DNA from: Pseudolabrys sp.
GTDB lineage: Bacteria > Pseudomonadota > Alphaproteobacteria > Rhizobiales > Xanthobacteraceae
Assembly: GCA_029980465.1 (NCBI GenBank)
Contig: JARYIJ010000001.1
Location: 1,116,001 to 1,180,000 of the forward strand
DNA: 64,000 nucleotides
Reading direction: 5' to 3'
Every line of letters begins with the position of its first letter. Positions within the stretch are counted from its first letter, which is position 1. Positions 10,386-16,954 of the stretch are shown here, piece after piece. The notes below the pieces were generated by a model. The model worked only from the letters and a program-made list of their open reading frames with translations, was not told where the DNA came from and searched no databases. The translations under genes were made by a program, and so were the position numbers.

Positions 10386-11267
10386 ATGACCGCGCTCATC
10401 GACGTCGACCAGCTCCGGACCTTCATCGCCATCGCCGAGAGCGGCAGTTTCACGCGCGCCGCCGAATTCGTGAACAAGACCCAGTCGGCGGTATCGATGC
10501 AGATGAAGCGGCTGGAGGAACGCATTGGCCGGCCGATCTTCTCGCGCGACGGCCGCGCCTCGAAGCTGACCGAGGACGGCCAGCGCCTGCTCGATTACGC
10601 GCGCCGCATCGTCAAGCTCAACATGGAGACGATCGCCGCCTTCTCCGACACCACTCTGTCGGGCCACGTCCGGCTCGGCGTGCCGGACGATTACGCCGAC
10701 CGCTATCTGCCCGAGATCATGGCGCGCTTCTCGCGCGCCTACCCCGGCGTCGAATTATCCGTGATCTGCGAGCCGTCGATCGACCTGATCGAGCGCACCG
10801 ACAGCAACGAGCTCGACCTCGCCATCATCACCAACACCGGCGGCTCGCGCGCGGCGGAGACGTTCCGCCGCGAGCGGCTGCTGTGGGTGACGTCGAACCG
10901 GCATCCGACTCATCTCGAGACGCCGCTGCCGCTCGCGCTCGGCCGCGCCAATTGCGCCTGGCGGCGCACCGCGATCGAATGCCTCGACAAGATCCGCAAG
11001 CCCTATCGCCTGCTCTATTCGAGCTCGAACGCCGGCGCGGTGGCGGCCGCCGTGCTGTCGGGCCTCGCCGTGTCGGTGCTGGCCGAATCGGGGCTGCGGC
11101 CGGGCATGCGCGTGTTGTCCGCCGCCGACGGCTTTCCCGAACTGCCGCCGTGCCACATCGGACTGGTGCGCAACGCGCATGAAAGCTCGGCGCTGGCCGA
11201 CGCGCTGGCCGAGCACATCATCTCGTCGCTCGACAACCTGACCGAGGCGGTGCAGGCGGCGGAGTGA
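10386..11267 (+). CDS. LysR-family transcriptional regulator
   Basis: A 293-residue LTTR. The N-terminal winged helix-turn-helix reads FIAIAESGSFTRAAEFVNKT then QSAVSMQMKRLEERIGRPIF (about residues 13-52), followed by the linker helix and a periplasmic-binding-like effector domain (from about residue 90, VRLGVPDDYADRYLPEI). The gene is divergent from the DUF1127 gene, and a perfect inverted repeat lies just upstream. The effector ligand is unknown. LysR genes are usually autoregulated and control the divergent neighbour; here that would be the DUF1127 protein. It ends 6 bp before a repeat hairpin. Confidence 0.93.
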   Translation: MTALIDVDQLRTFIAIAESGSFTRAAEFVNKTQSAVSMQMKRLEERIGRPIFSRDGRASKLTEDGQRLLDYARRIVKLNMETIAAFSDTTLSGHVRLGVPDDYADRYLPEIMARFSRAYPGVELSVICEPSIDLIERTDSNELDLAIITNTGGSRAAETFRRERLLWVTSNRHPTHLETPLPLALGRANCAWRRTAIECLDKIRKPYRLLYSSSNAGAVAAAVLSGLAVSVLAESGLRPGMRVLSAADGFPELPPCHIGLVRNAHESSALADALAEHIISSLDNLTEAVQAAE

Positions 11268-11273
11268 GTACAC

Positions 11274-11316
11274 TGTCATTCCGGGGCGCCGCGCAGCGGC
11301 GAACCCGGAATCCATA
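11274..11316. repeat. REP-like hairpin, left boundary of GIY-YIG unit
   Basis: Hairpin of the family that begins TGTCATTCCGGGG and ends ACCCGGAATCCATA. It is the inverted counterpart of the hairpin at 11621-11664; together they frame the GIY-YIG gene like terminal inverted repeats. Members of the same family occur as a pair without a gene at 22392-22508 and 61513-61650. Confidence 0.85.
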
Positions 11317-11329
11317 ACCCCTGTATCCA

Positions 11330-11611
11330 ATGTATGTCTATCTGCTCACAAGCGGGAAGTACGGCACGCTGTATCTCGGAGTTACAAATGATCTCGTTCG
11401 TCGTGTTCATGAGCACCGGACCAAGGTGGTGCGTGGATTTACATCGAGATACGACGTGACAAAACTCGTCTGGTACGAAGTTTATGACGATCCAATCACT
11501 GCAATCACGCGCGAAAAAGAACTTAAGAAATGGCAACGTGACTGGAAGATTCGGCTAATCGAAGACGACAATCCGAATTGGGACGATCTATATCCCGCGA
11601 TTACTCTCTAG
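11330..11611 (+). CDS. GIY-YIG nuclease family protein (intact)
   Basis: A 93-residue single-domain GIY-YIG protein. It opens MYVYLLTSGKYGTLYLGVTN, so the GIY and YIG motifs appear as VYL and YLG, followed by the Arg/His helix DLVRRVHEHR. The catalytic Glu is in ITREKELKKWQRDWKIRLIE. This is the UPF0213/YhbQ-like type of small nuclease common in rhizobial genomes. Base composition is noticeably more A+T-rich than in neighbouring genes. It is precisely framed by inverted REP-like hairpins (11274-11316 and 11621-11664), and a decayed relative at 16601-16888 is framed in the same way. I infer that the gene and hairpins move or persist as a unit. Confidence 0.9.
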   Translation: MYVYLLTSGKYGTLYLGVTNDLVRRVHEHRTKVVRGFTSRYDVTKLVWYEVYDDPITAITREKELKKWQRDWKIRLIEDDNPNWDDLYPAITL

Positions 11612-11620
11612 CGCCGGGAA

Positions 11621-11664
11621 TATGGATTCCGGGCGCGCGCCTCCGGCGCGCCCCGGAATGACAG
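11621..11664. repeat. REP-like hairpin, right boundary of GIY-YIG unit
   Basis: Runs TATGGATTCCGGG ... CCCCGGAATGACAG. Read on the minus strand it matches the left hairpin at 11274-11316 closely at both ends, with a variable core. It abuts the ybaK stop codon (11665-11667). Confidence 0.85.
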
Positions 11665-12135
11665 TTAAACAATATCCGCCACCGTCGCGCCAAGCACCCG
11701 TACCGCGTCCTCGGACCTGAGCTCGACCTGCAGCCCGCGCTGGCCGCCGTTCATCACGATCATCGGAAAAGCCGCGGCCGACGTCTCGATAAAGGTGCGC
11801 GCACGCTTGCGCTGGCCGAACGGCGAAATGCCGCCGACGTGATAACCGGTCGCGCGCTCGGCGGCGGACGGCGGCAGCATCGCGGCGCTCTTGGCGCCGG
11901 CCGCGGCGGCGAGCTTCTTCAGGTTCACCTCGCGGTCGGACGGTAACAGCACGCAGACGACCTCGTCCCCCGCGCGCGCCATCAACGTCTTGAGCAGGCG
12001 CGCCGGCTCGATGCCGAGCGCCTCCGCCGCCTGCATGCCGATGCGGGCCGCGTTCGGATCATAGTCGTATTCGTGCAGCGTGTAGGCGACGCCGGCCTGC
12101 TCGAGCGCCTTGGTCGCCGGGGTGGATTTGGCCAT
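11665..12135 (-). CDS. ybaK: Cys-tRNA(Pro) deacylase YbaK
   Basis: A 156-residue YbaK/EbsC-family editing enzyme that hydrolyses Cys misacylated onto tRNA(Pro) in trans. Conserved blocks are STPATKALEQAGVAYTLHEY at the N-terminus, LLKTLMARAGDEVVCVLLPS, the catalytic-lysine region REVNLKKLAAAAGAKSAAML, and GYHVGGISPFGQRKRARTF. Length is exactly typical. The ATG at 12135 overlaps nothing, and a hairpin pair of the second REP family lies between it and gshA. It is probably monocistronic. Confidence 0.95.
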   Translation of the reverse strand: MAKSTPATKALEQAGVAYTLHEYDYDPNAARIGMQAAEALGIEPARLLKTLMARAGDEVVCVLLPSDREVNLKKLAAAAGAKSAAMLPPSAAERATGYHVGGISPFGQRKRARTFIETSAAAFPMIVMNGGQRGLQVELRSEDAVRVLGATVADIV

Positions 12136-12174
12136 GGCGGCTCATTTTCTCCGTCGTCATCACCCGCTTCTCCG

Positions 12175-12258
12175 CCGTCATCACCCGCGAAAGCGGGTGA
12201 TCCAGTAATCACAGCGCTCGCGGTGTCTACTGGATGCCCCGCTTGCGCGGGGCATGAC
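12175..12258. repeat. Paired REP-like hairpins between ybaK and gshA
   Basis: Two hairpins in inverted orientation: the first is CGTCATCACCCGCGAAAGCG followed by GGTGATCCAG, and the second reads ACTGGATGCCCCGCTTGCGC followed by GGGGCATGAC. They are about 25 bp apart. This is the empty version of the head-to-head arrangement seen around the GIY-YIG genes. Another partial copy (GTCATCACCCGCTTCTCCG) precedes it at about 12155. Confidence 0.8.
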
Positions 12259-12275
12259 AGCCGCGTTGAGCCCTC

Positions 12276-13646
12276 TCAATACGCATACTGATCGTAGATC
12301 GGCGCGACCGAGCCGTTCCAGTCATTGAAGAACAGCTCCAGCATCTCCTCGGCCGGCGTGATGCCGCGCGCGATGATTTCCTCGAGCGGCCGCAGGAAGC
12401 GCGTCTCGTCGCGGCCATTGCGGTCGTAGCGGGCGCGGCGCTGCAAGCCCTTGCGGGCGAGGCCGAGCGTCTGCTGCGCCAAGGTGAACAGGCTGGTATC
12501 GCGCACCGCCGCCTTGAAGCCGCGCCGCGGCACCTCGTCGCGTAGCGCCTGGCGCTCCGCGGCGGTCCAGTCCTTGACCAGGTTCCACGCCGCATCGAGC
12601 GAGTCCTCGTCGTACAGGAGGCCGATCCAGTAGGCCGTCAGCGACGGCAGGCGCCGCCACGGCCCGCCGTCGGCGCCGCGCATTTCGAGATAGCGCTTGA
12701 GGCGAACCTCGGGGAAGATCGTGCTGACGTGATTGGCCCAGTCCGACACGGTCGGGCGCTCGCCGGGCAAGGCGGCGAGCTTGCCGGCGAAGAAGTCGCG
12801 GAACGACTTGCCGGAAACATCGATGTACCTGTCGCCGCGCTTGACGAAATACATCGGCACGTCGAGCGCGTAATCGACGTAGCGCTCGAAGCCCATGCCG
12901 TCCTCGAATGCGAACGGCAGCATGCCGGCGCGCTGGTTGTCGGTGTCGCGCCAGATCTCCGAGCGCATCGACAGAAAGCCGTTCGGCTTGCCGTCGGTGA
13001 ACGGCGAATTGGCGAACAGCGCGGTCGCGACCGGCTGCAGCGCGAGCGAGACGCGCAGCTTCTTCACCATGTCCGCTTCCGAGGAGAAGTCGAGATTGGT
13101 CTGCACCGTGCAGGTCCGGTACATCATGTCGAGGCCGCGCGTGCCGACCTTCGGCATGTAGCTCGTCATGATCTTGTAGCGGCCCTTCGGCATCACCGGC
13201 ATGTCGGCGCGCGTCCAGTCCGGCGTCATGCCCATGCCGAGGAAGCCGATGCCGAGCGGACCGGCGACTTCGCGCAGTTGCGCAAGGTGCGCGAACAGCT
13301 CGGCGGCGGTCTGATGCACGTTGTCGAAGGGCGCGCCCGACAGTTCGAACTGGCCGCCGGGCTCGAGCGAGATCGCGCCGCCGCCGGTGACGTCGAACAT
13401 GCCGATGATGTTGTCACCCTCCATGATCGGGTCCCAGCCGAGAAGGCCGTGGAGTCCTTCGAGCAGCGCCCGGATCGAGTGCGCCCCGTCGTACGGCACC
13501 GGGCGGCGGTGATCGATGGTGAAGGCGAACTTCTCGTGTTCGGTGCCGGCCTTCCACTGCGCCTTCGGCTTGCAGCCCGCCTCGAACCACGCGACCAGCT
13601 CGTCGCGCGTCTCGATCGGCGTCATGTCAATCTGGTCGCGAGCCAT
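12276..13646 (-). CDS. gshA: Glutamate-cysteine ligase
   Basis: A 456-residue enzyme of the plant/alphaproteobacterial type GshA, which makes gamma-glutamylcysteine from Glu, Cys and ATP in the first step of glutathione synthesis. Recognisable parts are the substrate-binding start GTEHEKFAFTIDHRRPVPYD, then MEGDNIIGMFDVTGGGAISL, LEPGGQFELSGAP, LGIGFLGMGMTPDW, MPKGRYKIMTSYMPKVG and LRGADGGPWRRLPSLTAYW-like C-terminal text. Length is typical. It is transcribed in the same direction as ybaK but separated by a repeat pair. The start at 13646 gives MARDQIDMTPIETRDELVAW, which fits the family N-terminus. Confidence 0.95.
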   Translation of the reverse strand: MARDQIDMTPIETRDELVAWFEAGCKPKAQWKAGTEHEKFAFTIDHRRPVPYDGAHSIRALLEGLHGLLGWDPIMEGDNIIGMFDVTGGGAISLEPGGQFELSGAPFDNVHQTAAELFAHLAQLREVAGPLGIGFLGMGMTPDWTRADMPVMPKGRYKIMTSYMPKVGTRGLDMMYRTCTVQTNLDFSSEADMVKKLRVSLALQPVATALFANSPFTDGKPNGFLSMRSEIWRDTDNQRAGMLPFAFEDGMGFERYVDYALDVPMYFVKRGDRYIDVSGKSFRDFFAGKLAALPGERPTVSDWANHVSTIFPEVRLKRYLEMRGADGGPWRRLPSLTAYWIGLLYDEDSLDAAWNLVKDWTAAERQALRDEVPRRGFKAAVRDTSLFTLAQQTLGLARKGLQRRARYDRNGRDETRFLRPLEEIIARGITPAEEMLELFFNDWNGSVAPIYDQYAY

Positions 13647-13813
13647 GGCAACGTCCGGCGCAAAAGGTCGCGACCTTAAACATGGGGTTTTGCAAAGCGC
13701 AATGACTTGACGACGGGTCGGCGCGACCTACGGCGCGGCGTGCTGGTGACTGCCGGCACCGGCAGCCGCAGAGGTTCACGAAACATCGGCCCCGTTGCCG
13801 CAGCGACGACATG
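13647..13813. other. gshA upstream region
   Basis: About 170 bp between the gshA start and the first dispersed repeat copy. It presumably holds the gshA promoter. I see no convincing gene and no strong palindrome here. Confidence 0.4.
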
Positions 13814-14122
13814 ACAGCCTGACCGGAAATGATTCCAGGTTTTCAAACTCATGTCCCGGGCGCAGCATCGCAAGTCGGATTCATCCGACTTGCGCATTCC
13901 AAAGACGTGGCGAAAGTCGGGTAGACCCGACTTTCGCTGTGAAACGATGCGCTGCAGACCCGGGATCCCGGTTTCTTTATATATAACCGGGGTCCCAGCT
14001 CTGCGGTGCACCACTCGCCATAGCGCGTCGAAGACGCGCGTAAACGCGCTGATGGCTCGTGCTGCACCGCGTCCGGGACACGTCCTTGATTTTGACGGGC
14101 TCTTTTCGAGTCAGATTCTGAG
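13814..14122. repeat. MITE-like dispersed repeat, copy A (long form)
   Basis: About 310 bp without an ORF of its own. Ends are imperfect inverted repeats: left ACAGCCTGACCGGAAATGAT, right (reverse complement) TCTCAGAATCTGACTCGAAA. The interior shows the family signature (TGTCCCGGGCGCAGC, GGTGCACCAC, GCCATAGCGCGTCGAAGAC, GTGCTGCACCGCGTCCGGG). This long form also contains extra hairpins (AAGTCGGATTCATCCGACTT, AAAGTCGGG/CCCGACTTT, and ACCCGGGATCCCGG with the matching ACCGGGGTCCC). Other copies are at 36325, 41664, 45189 and 53676. Confidence 0.85.
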
Positions 14123-14227
14123 ACTCGCCAGGACACTTCAAGTTTTTATTCCTATGAAATGCAGTCCGAGCCGTTCTTTTTTTGTTCTTGGCCTGTTAAC
14201 CGCCCTCGTTTATGACATGGGCCGGTC
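14123..14227. other. Upstream region of the RecD-like helicase gene
   Basis: About 105 bp, clearly more A+T-rich than its surroundings (runs TTTTTATT and TTCTTTTTTTGTTC). It is the likely promoter region of the plus-strand helicase gene. No defined operator was found. Confidence 0.4.
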
Positions 14228-15349
14228 ATGACCGCCTTTTCCCCGCATCAGGACGACGCCTTGAAGGCCGTCTCCGCCTGGCTTAAGTCGAAGCCGGGGC
14301 GCAACGGCCATCCGCAGGTGTTCCGCCTGTTCGGCTATGCCGGCACCGGCAAGACGACGCTGGCGCGGCACATCGCCGACGGCGTCGACGGCGACGTGAA
14401 ATACGCCGCCTTCACCGGCAAGGCGGCGGCAGTGATGCGCAGCAAAGGCTGCTACGGCGCCACCACGATCCATTCGCTGATCTATCGCGCGCGCGAAAGC
14501 GGCGAGGAAATCCCGAGCTTCGATCTCTACGACGAAGCGCCAGCCTCGAAGGCCGACCTCATCATCATCGACGAGTGCTCGATGGTCGACGCCGAGCTCG
14601 GTCGCGATCTGCTGTCGTTCGGCGTGCCGGTGCTGGTGCTCGGCGATCCGGCGCAACTGCCGCCGGTGCAGACCGGCGCCAACGCCGGCGGCTTCTTCAC
14701 CGAAGTCGAGCCCGACGTGATGCTGACCGAAGTGCACCGCCAGGCGCAGGACAACCCGATCGTGCGGCTGTCGATGGACATCCGCGCCGGCGATTACCTC
14801 GAGCCCGGCCGCTACGGCGAGACGGAGGTGGTGCGCAAGAAAGACCTCGACCCGCAGCAGGTGCTCGACGCCGACCAGGTGCTGGTCGGCCGCAACAACA
14901 CACGGCGCAGCTACAATGCCCGGCTGCGCGAGAGGCGCGGCTTCGAGGGGCCGATGCCGTCGGCCGGCGACAAGCTCGTCTGCCTGCGCAACAACCGCAA
15001 GAAGGGCCTGTTCAACGGTTCACTGTGGAGCGTGAAGGATCGCGGCGGCAAGAAGACCGGCATCATGACGATGCGGCTGCTGCCCGACGACGAGACCGCC
15101 GCGCGCGGCGTCAAGGTGTCGGTGCGGCCGGAATGCTTCACCGGCGGCATCGAGCAGGTCGACTGGTCGCGCCGCAAGCCCTACGACGAGTTCGACTACG
15201 GCTACGTGCTCACCGTGCACAAGGCGCAGGGCTCGCAGTGGGACCACGTCGTGCTGTTCGACGAATCCTTCGCGTTTCCCGACAGCCGCGAGCGCTGGCT
15301 CTACACCGGCGTCACGCGCGCGGTGGAGCGGCTCACGGTCGTTGTCTAG
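14228..15349 (+). CDS. RecD-like (Dda-type) ATP-dependent DNA helicase
   Basis: A 373-residue superfamily 1B helicase. Walker A is FGYAGTGKTTLARHIADG (about residues 36-53), Walker B is IIIDECSMVDAELG, motif III is VLGDPAQLPPVQTG, the arginine motif is VHRQAQDN, and the C-terminal UvrD_C_2 block is GYVLTVHKAQGSQWDHVVLF with YTGVTRAVERL. It lacks RecB/RecC partners nearby and is far shorter than RecD or RecD2, resembling phage T4 Dda-type helicases found as single genes in rhizobia. Probable role: DNA unwinding in repair or replication. The 3' end overlaps the convergent MFS gene by 17 bp. Confidence 0.9.
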   Translation: MTAFSPHQDDALKAVSAWLKSKPGRNGHPQVFRLFGYAGTGKTTLARHIADGVDGDVKYAAFTGKAAAVMRSKGCYGATTIHSLIYRARESGEEIPSFDLYDEAPASKADLIIIDECSMVDAELGRDLLSFGVPVLVLGDPAQLPPVQTGANAGGFFTEVEPDVMLTEVHRQAQDNPIVRLSMDIRAGDYLEPGRYGETEVVRKKDLDPQQVLDADQVLVGRNNTRRSYNARLRERRGFEGPMPSAGDKLVCLRNNRKKGLFNGSLWSVKDRGGKKTGIMTMRLLPDDETAARGVKVSVRPECFTGGIEQVDWSRRKPYDEFDYGYVLTVHKAQGSQWDHVVLFDESFAFPDSRERWLYTGVTRAVERLTVVV

Positions 15350-16550
15350 CGGCAGCCTTCGCGGCCCGCCAGCGCACGAACGGCAGCGCCGCCAGCGCAA
15401 CCGCGGCGAAGGCGGCCCCCGTCAGGAACGTTCCGTCGGGCCCGATCATCTCCCACATGGCGCCGGCGATAATGCTGGCCGCGAGCATCGCCAGCCCGCT
15501 CACGAGATTGAACATGCCGAACGCCGTGCCGCGCAGCGCCGCCGGCGCGGTGTCGGCGACCAGCGCCGACAACAGGCCCTGCGTCAGGCCCATATGCAGG
15601 CCCCACAGCACGACACCGGCCATGACCAGGCCGACACCGCTCCCGGCCGCAAGCACGAGGTCGGCCAGTATCAGCACGGCGAATCCGATTGTGACCATGC
15701 CGTAACGGCCGATACGATCCGACAGCACTCCGGCCGGCCACGCCGTCGCCGTGTAGACGCCGTTCATCACGACAAGAACGACCGGAACGATGGCGATGGG
15801 CAAGCCGGTCGACTGCGCCCGCAGCAGCAGAAAAGCTTCGCTGAAACGGGCCAGCGTGAAGATCGCGGCGACCACGACGATCGCCCAGAAAGACCGGCCG
15901 AGCCGCCCGAGCTCGCGGCGGCCGAGAGGCATCTGCACCTTGCGCCCGTGGTGCGGCGGCTCGCGAACGCCCAGCACGATGATCGCCGTCGAAATGAAGG
16001 CCGGGACAACAGCAACCCAGAACACGGCGGTGAAATTGTCGGCGAAAGCGGCCATCAGGCCGATCGCGAGCAGCGGCCCCAACACCGCACCGACCGTATC
16101 GAGCGATTGCCGCAGCCCGTAAGCGCTCCCGCGCAATTCGGGCGGCGTCAAATCGGCAACCAGCGCGTCGCGTGGCGCACCGCGAATGCCTTTGCCAACG
16201 CGATCGATGAATCGTGCCGCCGCCACCCAGCCGATGTCGGCCGCCAGCGGAAAGATAGGCTTGCTCACCGCGGCCAGGCCGTAGCCGAGAGCCGCAACCC
16301 ACTTGCGATGACCGAGGTAATCGCTGAACGCGCCGGAGAAGATTTTGCTGATTGAGGCCGTGGCCTCGGCGATGCCCTCGATGAAGCCGACGGTCGGGGT
16401 CGAGGCGCCGAGCACCGTGACAAGATACAGCGGCAGCAGCGCATGGATCATCTCCGAGGAAAGATCCATGAACAGGGACACAAGGCCGAGCGTCCAGACA
16501 CTGCCCGGGATTTCACGCCAGCGGAGAAATGATGGAGATGGCTCAGGCAT
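15333..16550 (-). CDS. MFS transporter
   Basis: A major facilitator superfamily permease of about 405 residues with around 12 membrane helices. Family text includes LFMDLSSEMIHALLPLYLVT (helix 1), the loop 2-3 motif GAFSDYLGHRKWVAALGYGL, the helix 4/5 region FIDRVGKGIRGAPRDALVAD and the second-half loop VLSDRIGRYGMVTIGF. The RVGKGIRGAPRDAL text is typical of a subgroup annotated as multidrug or metal-ion permeases in proteobacteria; the substrate cannot be read. ATG 16550 is preferred over 16571 because the latter lies inside a repeat hairpin. It converges on and overlaps the helicase gene end. Confidence 0.87.
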   Translation of the reverse strand: MPEPSPSFLRWREIPGSVWTLGLVSLFMDLSSEMIHALLPLYLVTVLGASTPTVGFIEGIAEATASISKIFSGAFSDYLGHRKWVAALGYGLAAVSKPIFPLAADIGWVAAARFIDRVGKGIRGAPRDALVADLTPPELRGSAYGLRQSLDTVGAVLGPLLAIGLMAAFADNFTAVFWVAVVPAFISTAIIVLGVREPPHHGRKVQMPLGRRELGRLGRSFWAIVVVAAIFTLARFSEAFLLLRAQSTGLPIAIVPVVLVVMNGVYTATAWPAGVLSDRIGRYGMVTIGFAVLILADLVLAAGSGVGLVMAGVVLWGLHMGLTQGLLSALVADTAPAALRGTAFGMFNLVSGLAMLAASIIAGAMWEMIGPDGTFLTGAAFAAVALAALPFVRWRAAKAAARQRP

Positions 16551-16564
16551 GGAGTTACAAACTT

Positions 16565-16593
16565 CGCTCATTCCCGCGGAAGCGGGAATCCAG
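16565..16593. repeat. REP-like hairpin, left boundary of GIY-YIG pseudogene
   Basis: Hairpin CGCTCATTCCCGCGGAAGCG followed by GGAATCCAG. It matches, in inverted orientation, the hairpin at 16900-16929, so the broken GIY-YIG gene is framed on both sides. It also overlaps the possible upstream start of the MFS gene. Confidence 0.8.
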
Positions 16594-16600
16594 CCTTTGA

Positions 16601-16888
16601 CTACGTGTTGATCTTATCCCACAGATCGCGCCACTCTGAGTTCTGATTTTCGATCAATTCGAGCTTCCACGCGCGATTCCATTTCTTGATCTGGCGCTCG
16701 CGGCCAAACGCAGACTACCGCGATGCATGAGTCTCGAACCAGACCAGCGTCTTGATGCCATATCGTCTGGTAAAGCCTTCGATCAGGCCCTCGCGATGCT
16801 GCCAGACTCGCTTCACCAGATCGTCGGTCATACCGACATAAAGCGTGCCGTTACGCTTGCTGGCCAGAATGTAGACAGAGAACGCCAT
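16601..16888 (-). pseudogene. GIY-YIG nuclease pseudogene (one nonsense codon)
   Basis: Reading from ATG 16888 on the minus strand gives MAFSVYILASKRNGTLYVGM, then TDDLVKRVWQHREGLIEGFT and RRYGIKTLVWFETHASR, followed by TAG at 16717-16715 (codon 58). The same frame then continues GRERQIKKWNRAWKLELIE to a natural stop at 16601, for 95 residues in all. No frameshift is present; a single base change could restore it. The truncated part lacks the catalytic Glu of the family (RERQIKKW segment), so the product should be inactive unless the stop is read through. It is related to the intact gene at 11330-11611 and likewise bounded by inverted hairpins. Confidence 0.88.
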
Positions 16889-16899
16889 ATTCACCGCCC

Positions 16900-16929
16900 C
16901 TGGCCCCCCGCTTTCGCGGGGGTGAGCGG
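16900..16929. repeat. REP-like hairpin, right boundary of GIY-YIG pseudogene
   Basis: CTGGCCCCCCGCTTTCGCGG followed by GGGTGAGCGG. Its reverse complement resembles the left hairpin at 16565-16593 (shared CGCTCA start, CCCGCG/AAGCGGG stem and CCAG end). Confidence 0.8.
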
Positions 16930-16954
16930 ATGATGATAGAGCATTTCCGCGGAG

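Noticed and set aside
13676..14231. Several short open frames on both strands across repeat copy A
   Set aside because: They vary with the repeat and include translated repeat text seen at other copies; a non-coding element explains them better.
11274..16929. The two GIY-YIG units as ends of one composite transposon
   Set aside because: Their boundary hairpins belong to different families and the 5 kb between holds ordinary core genes (ybaK, gshA, helicase, MFS).
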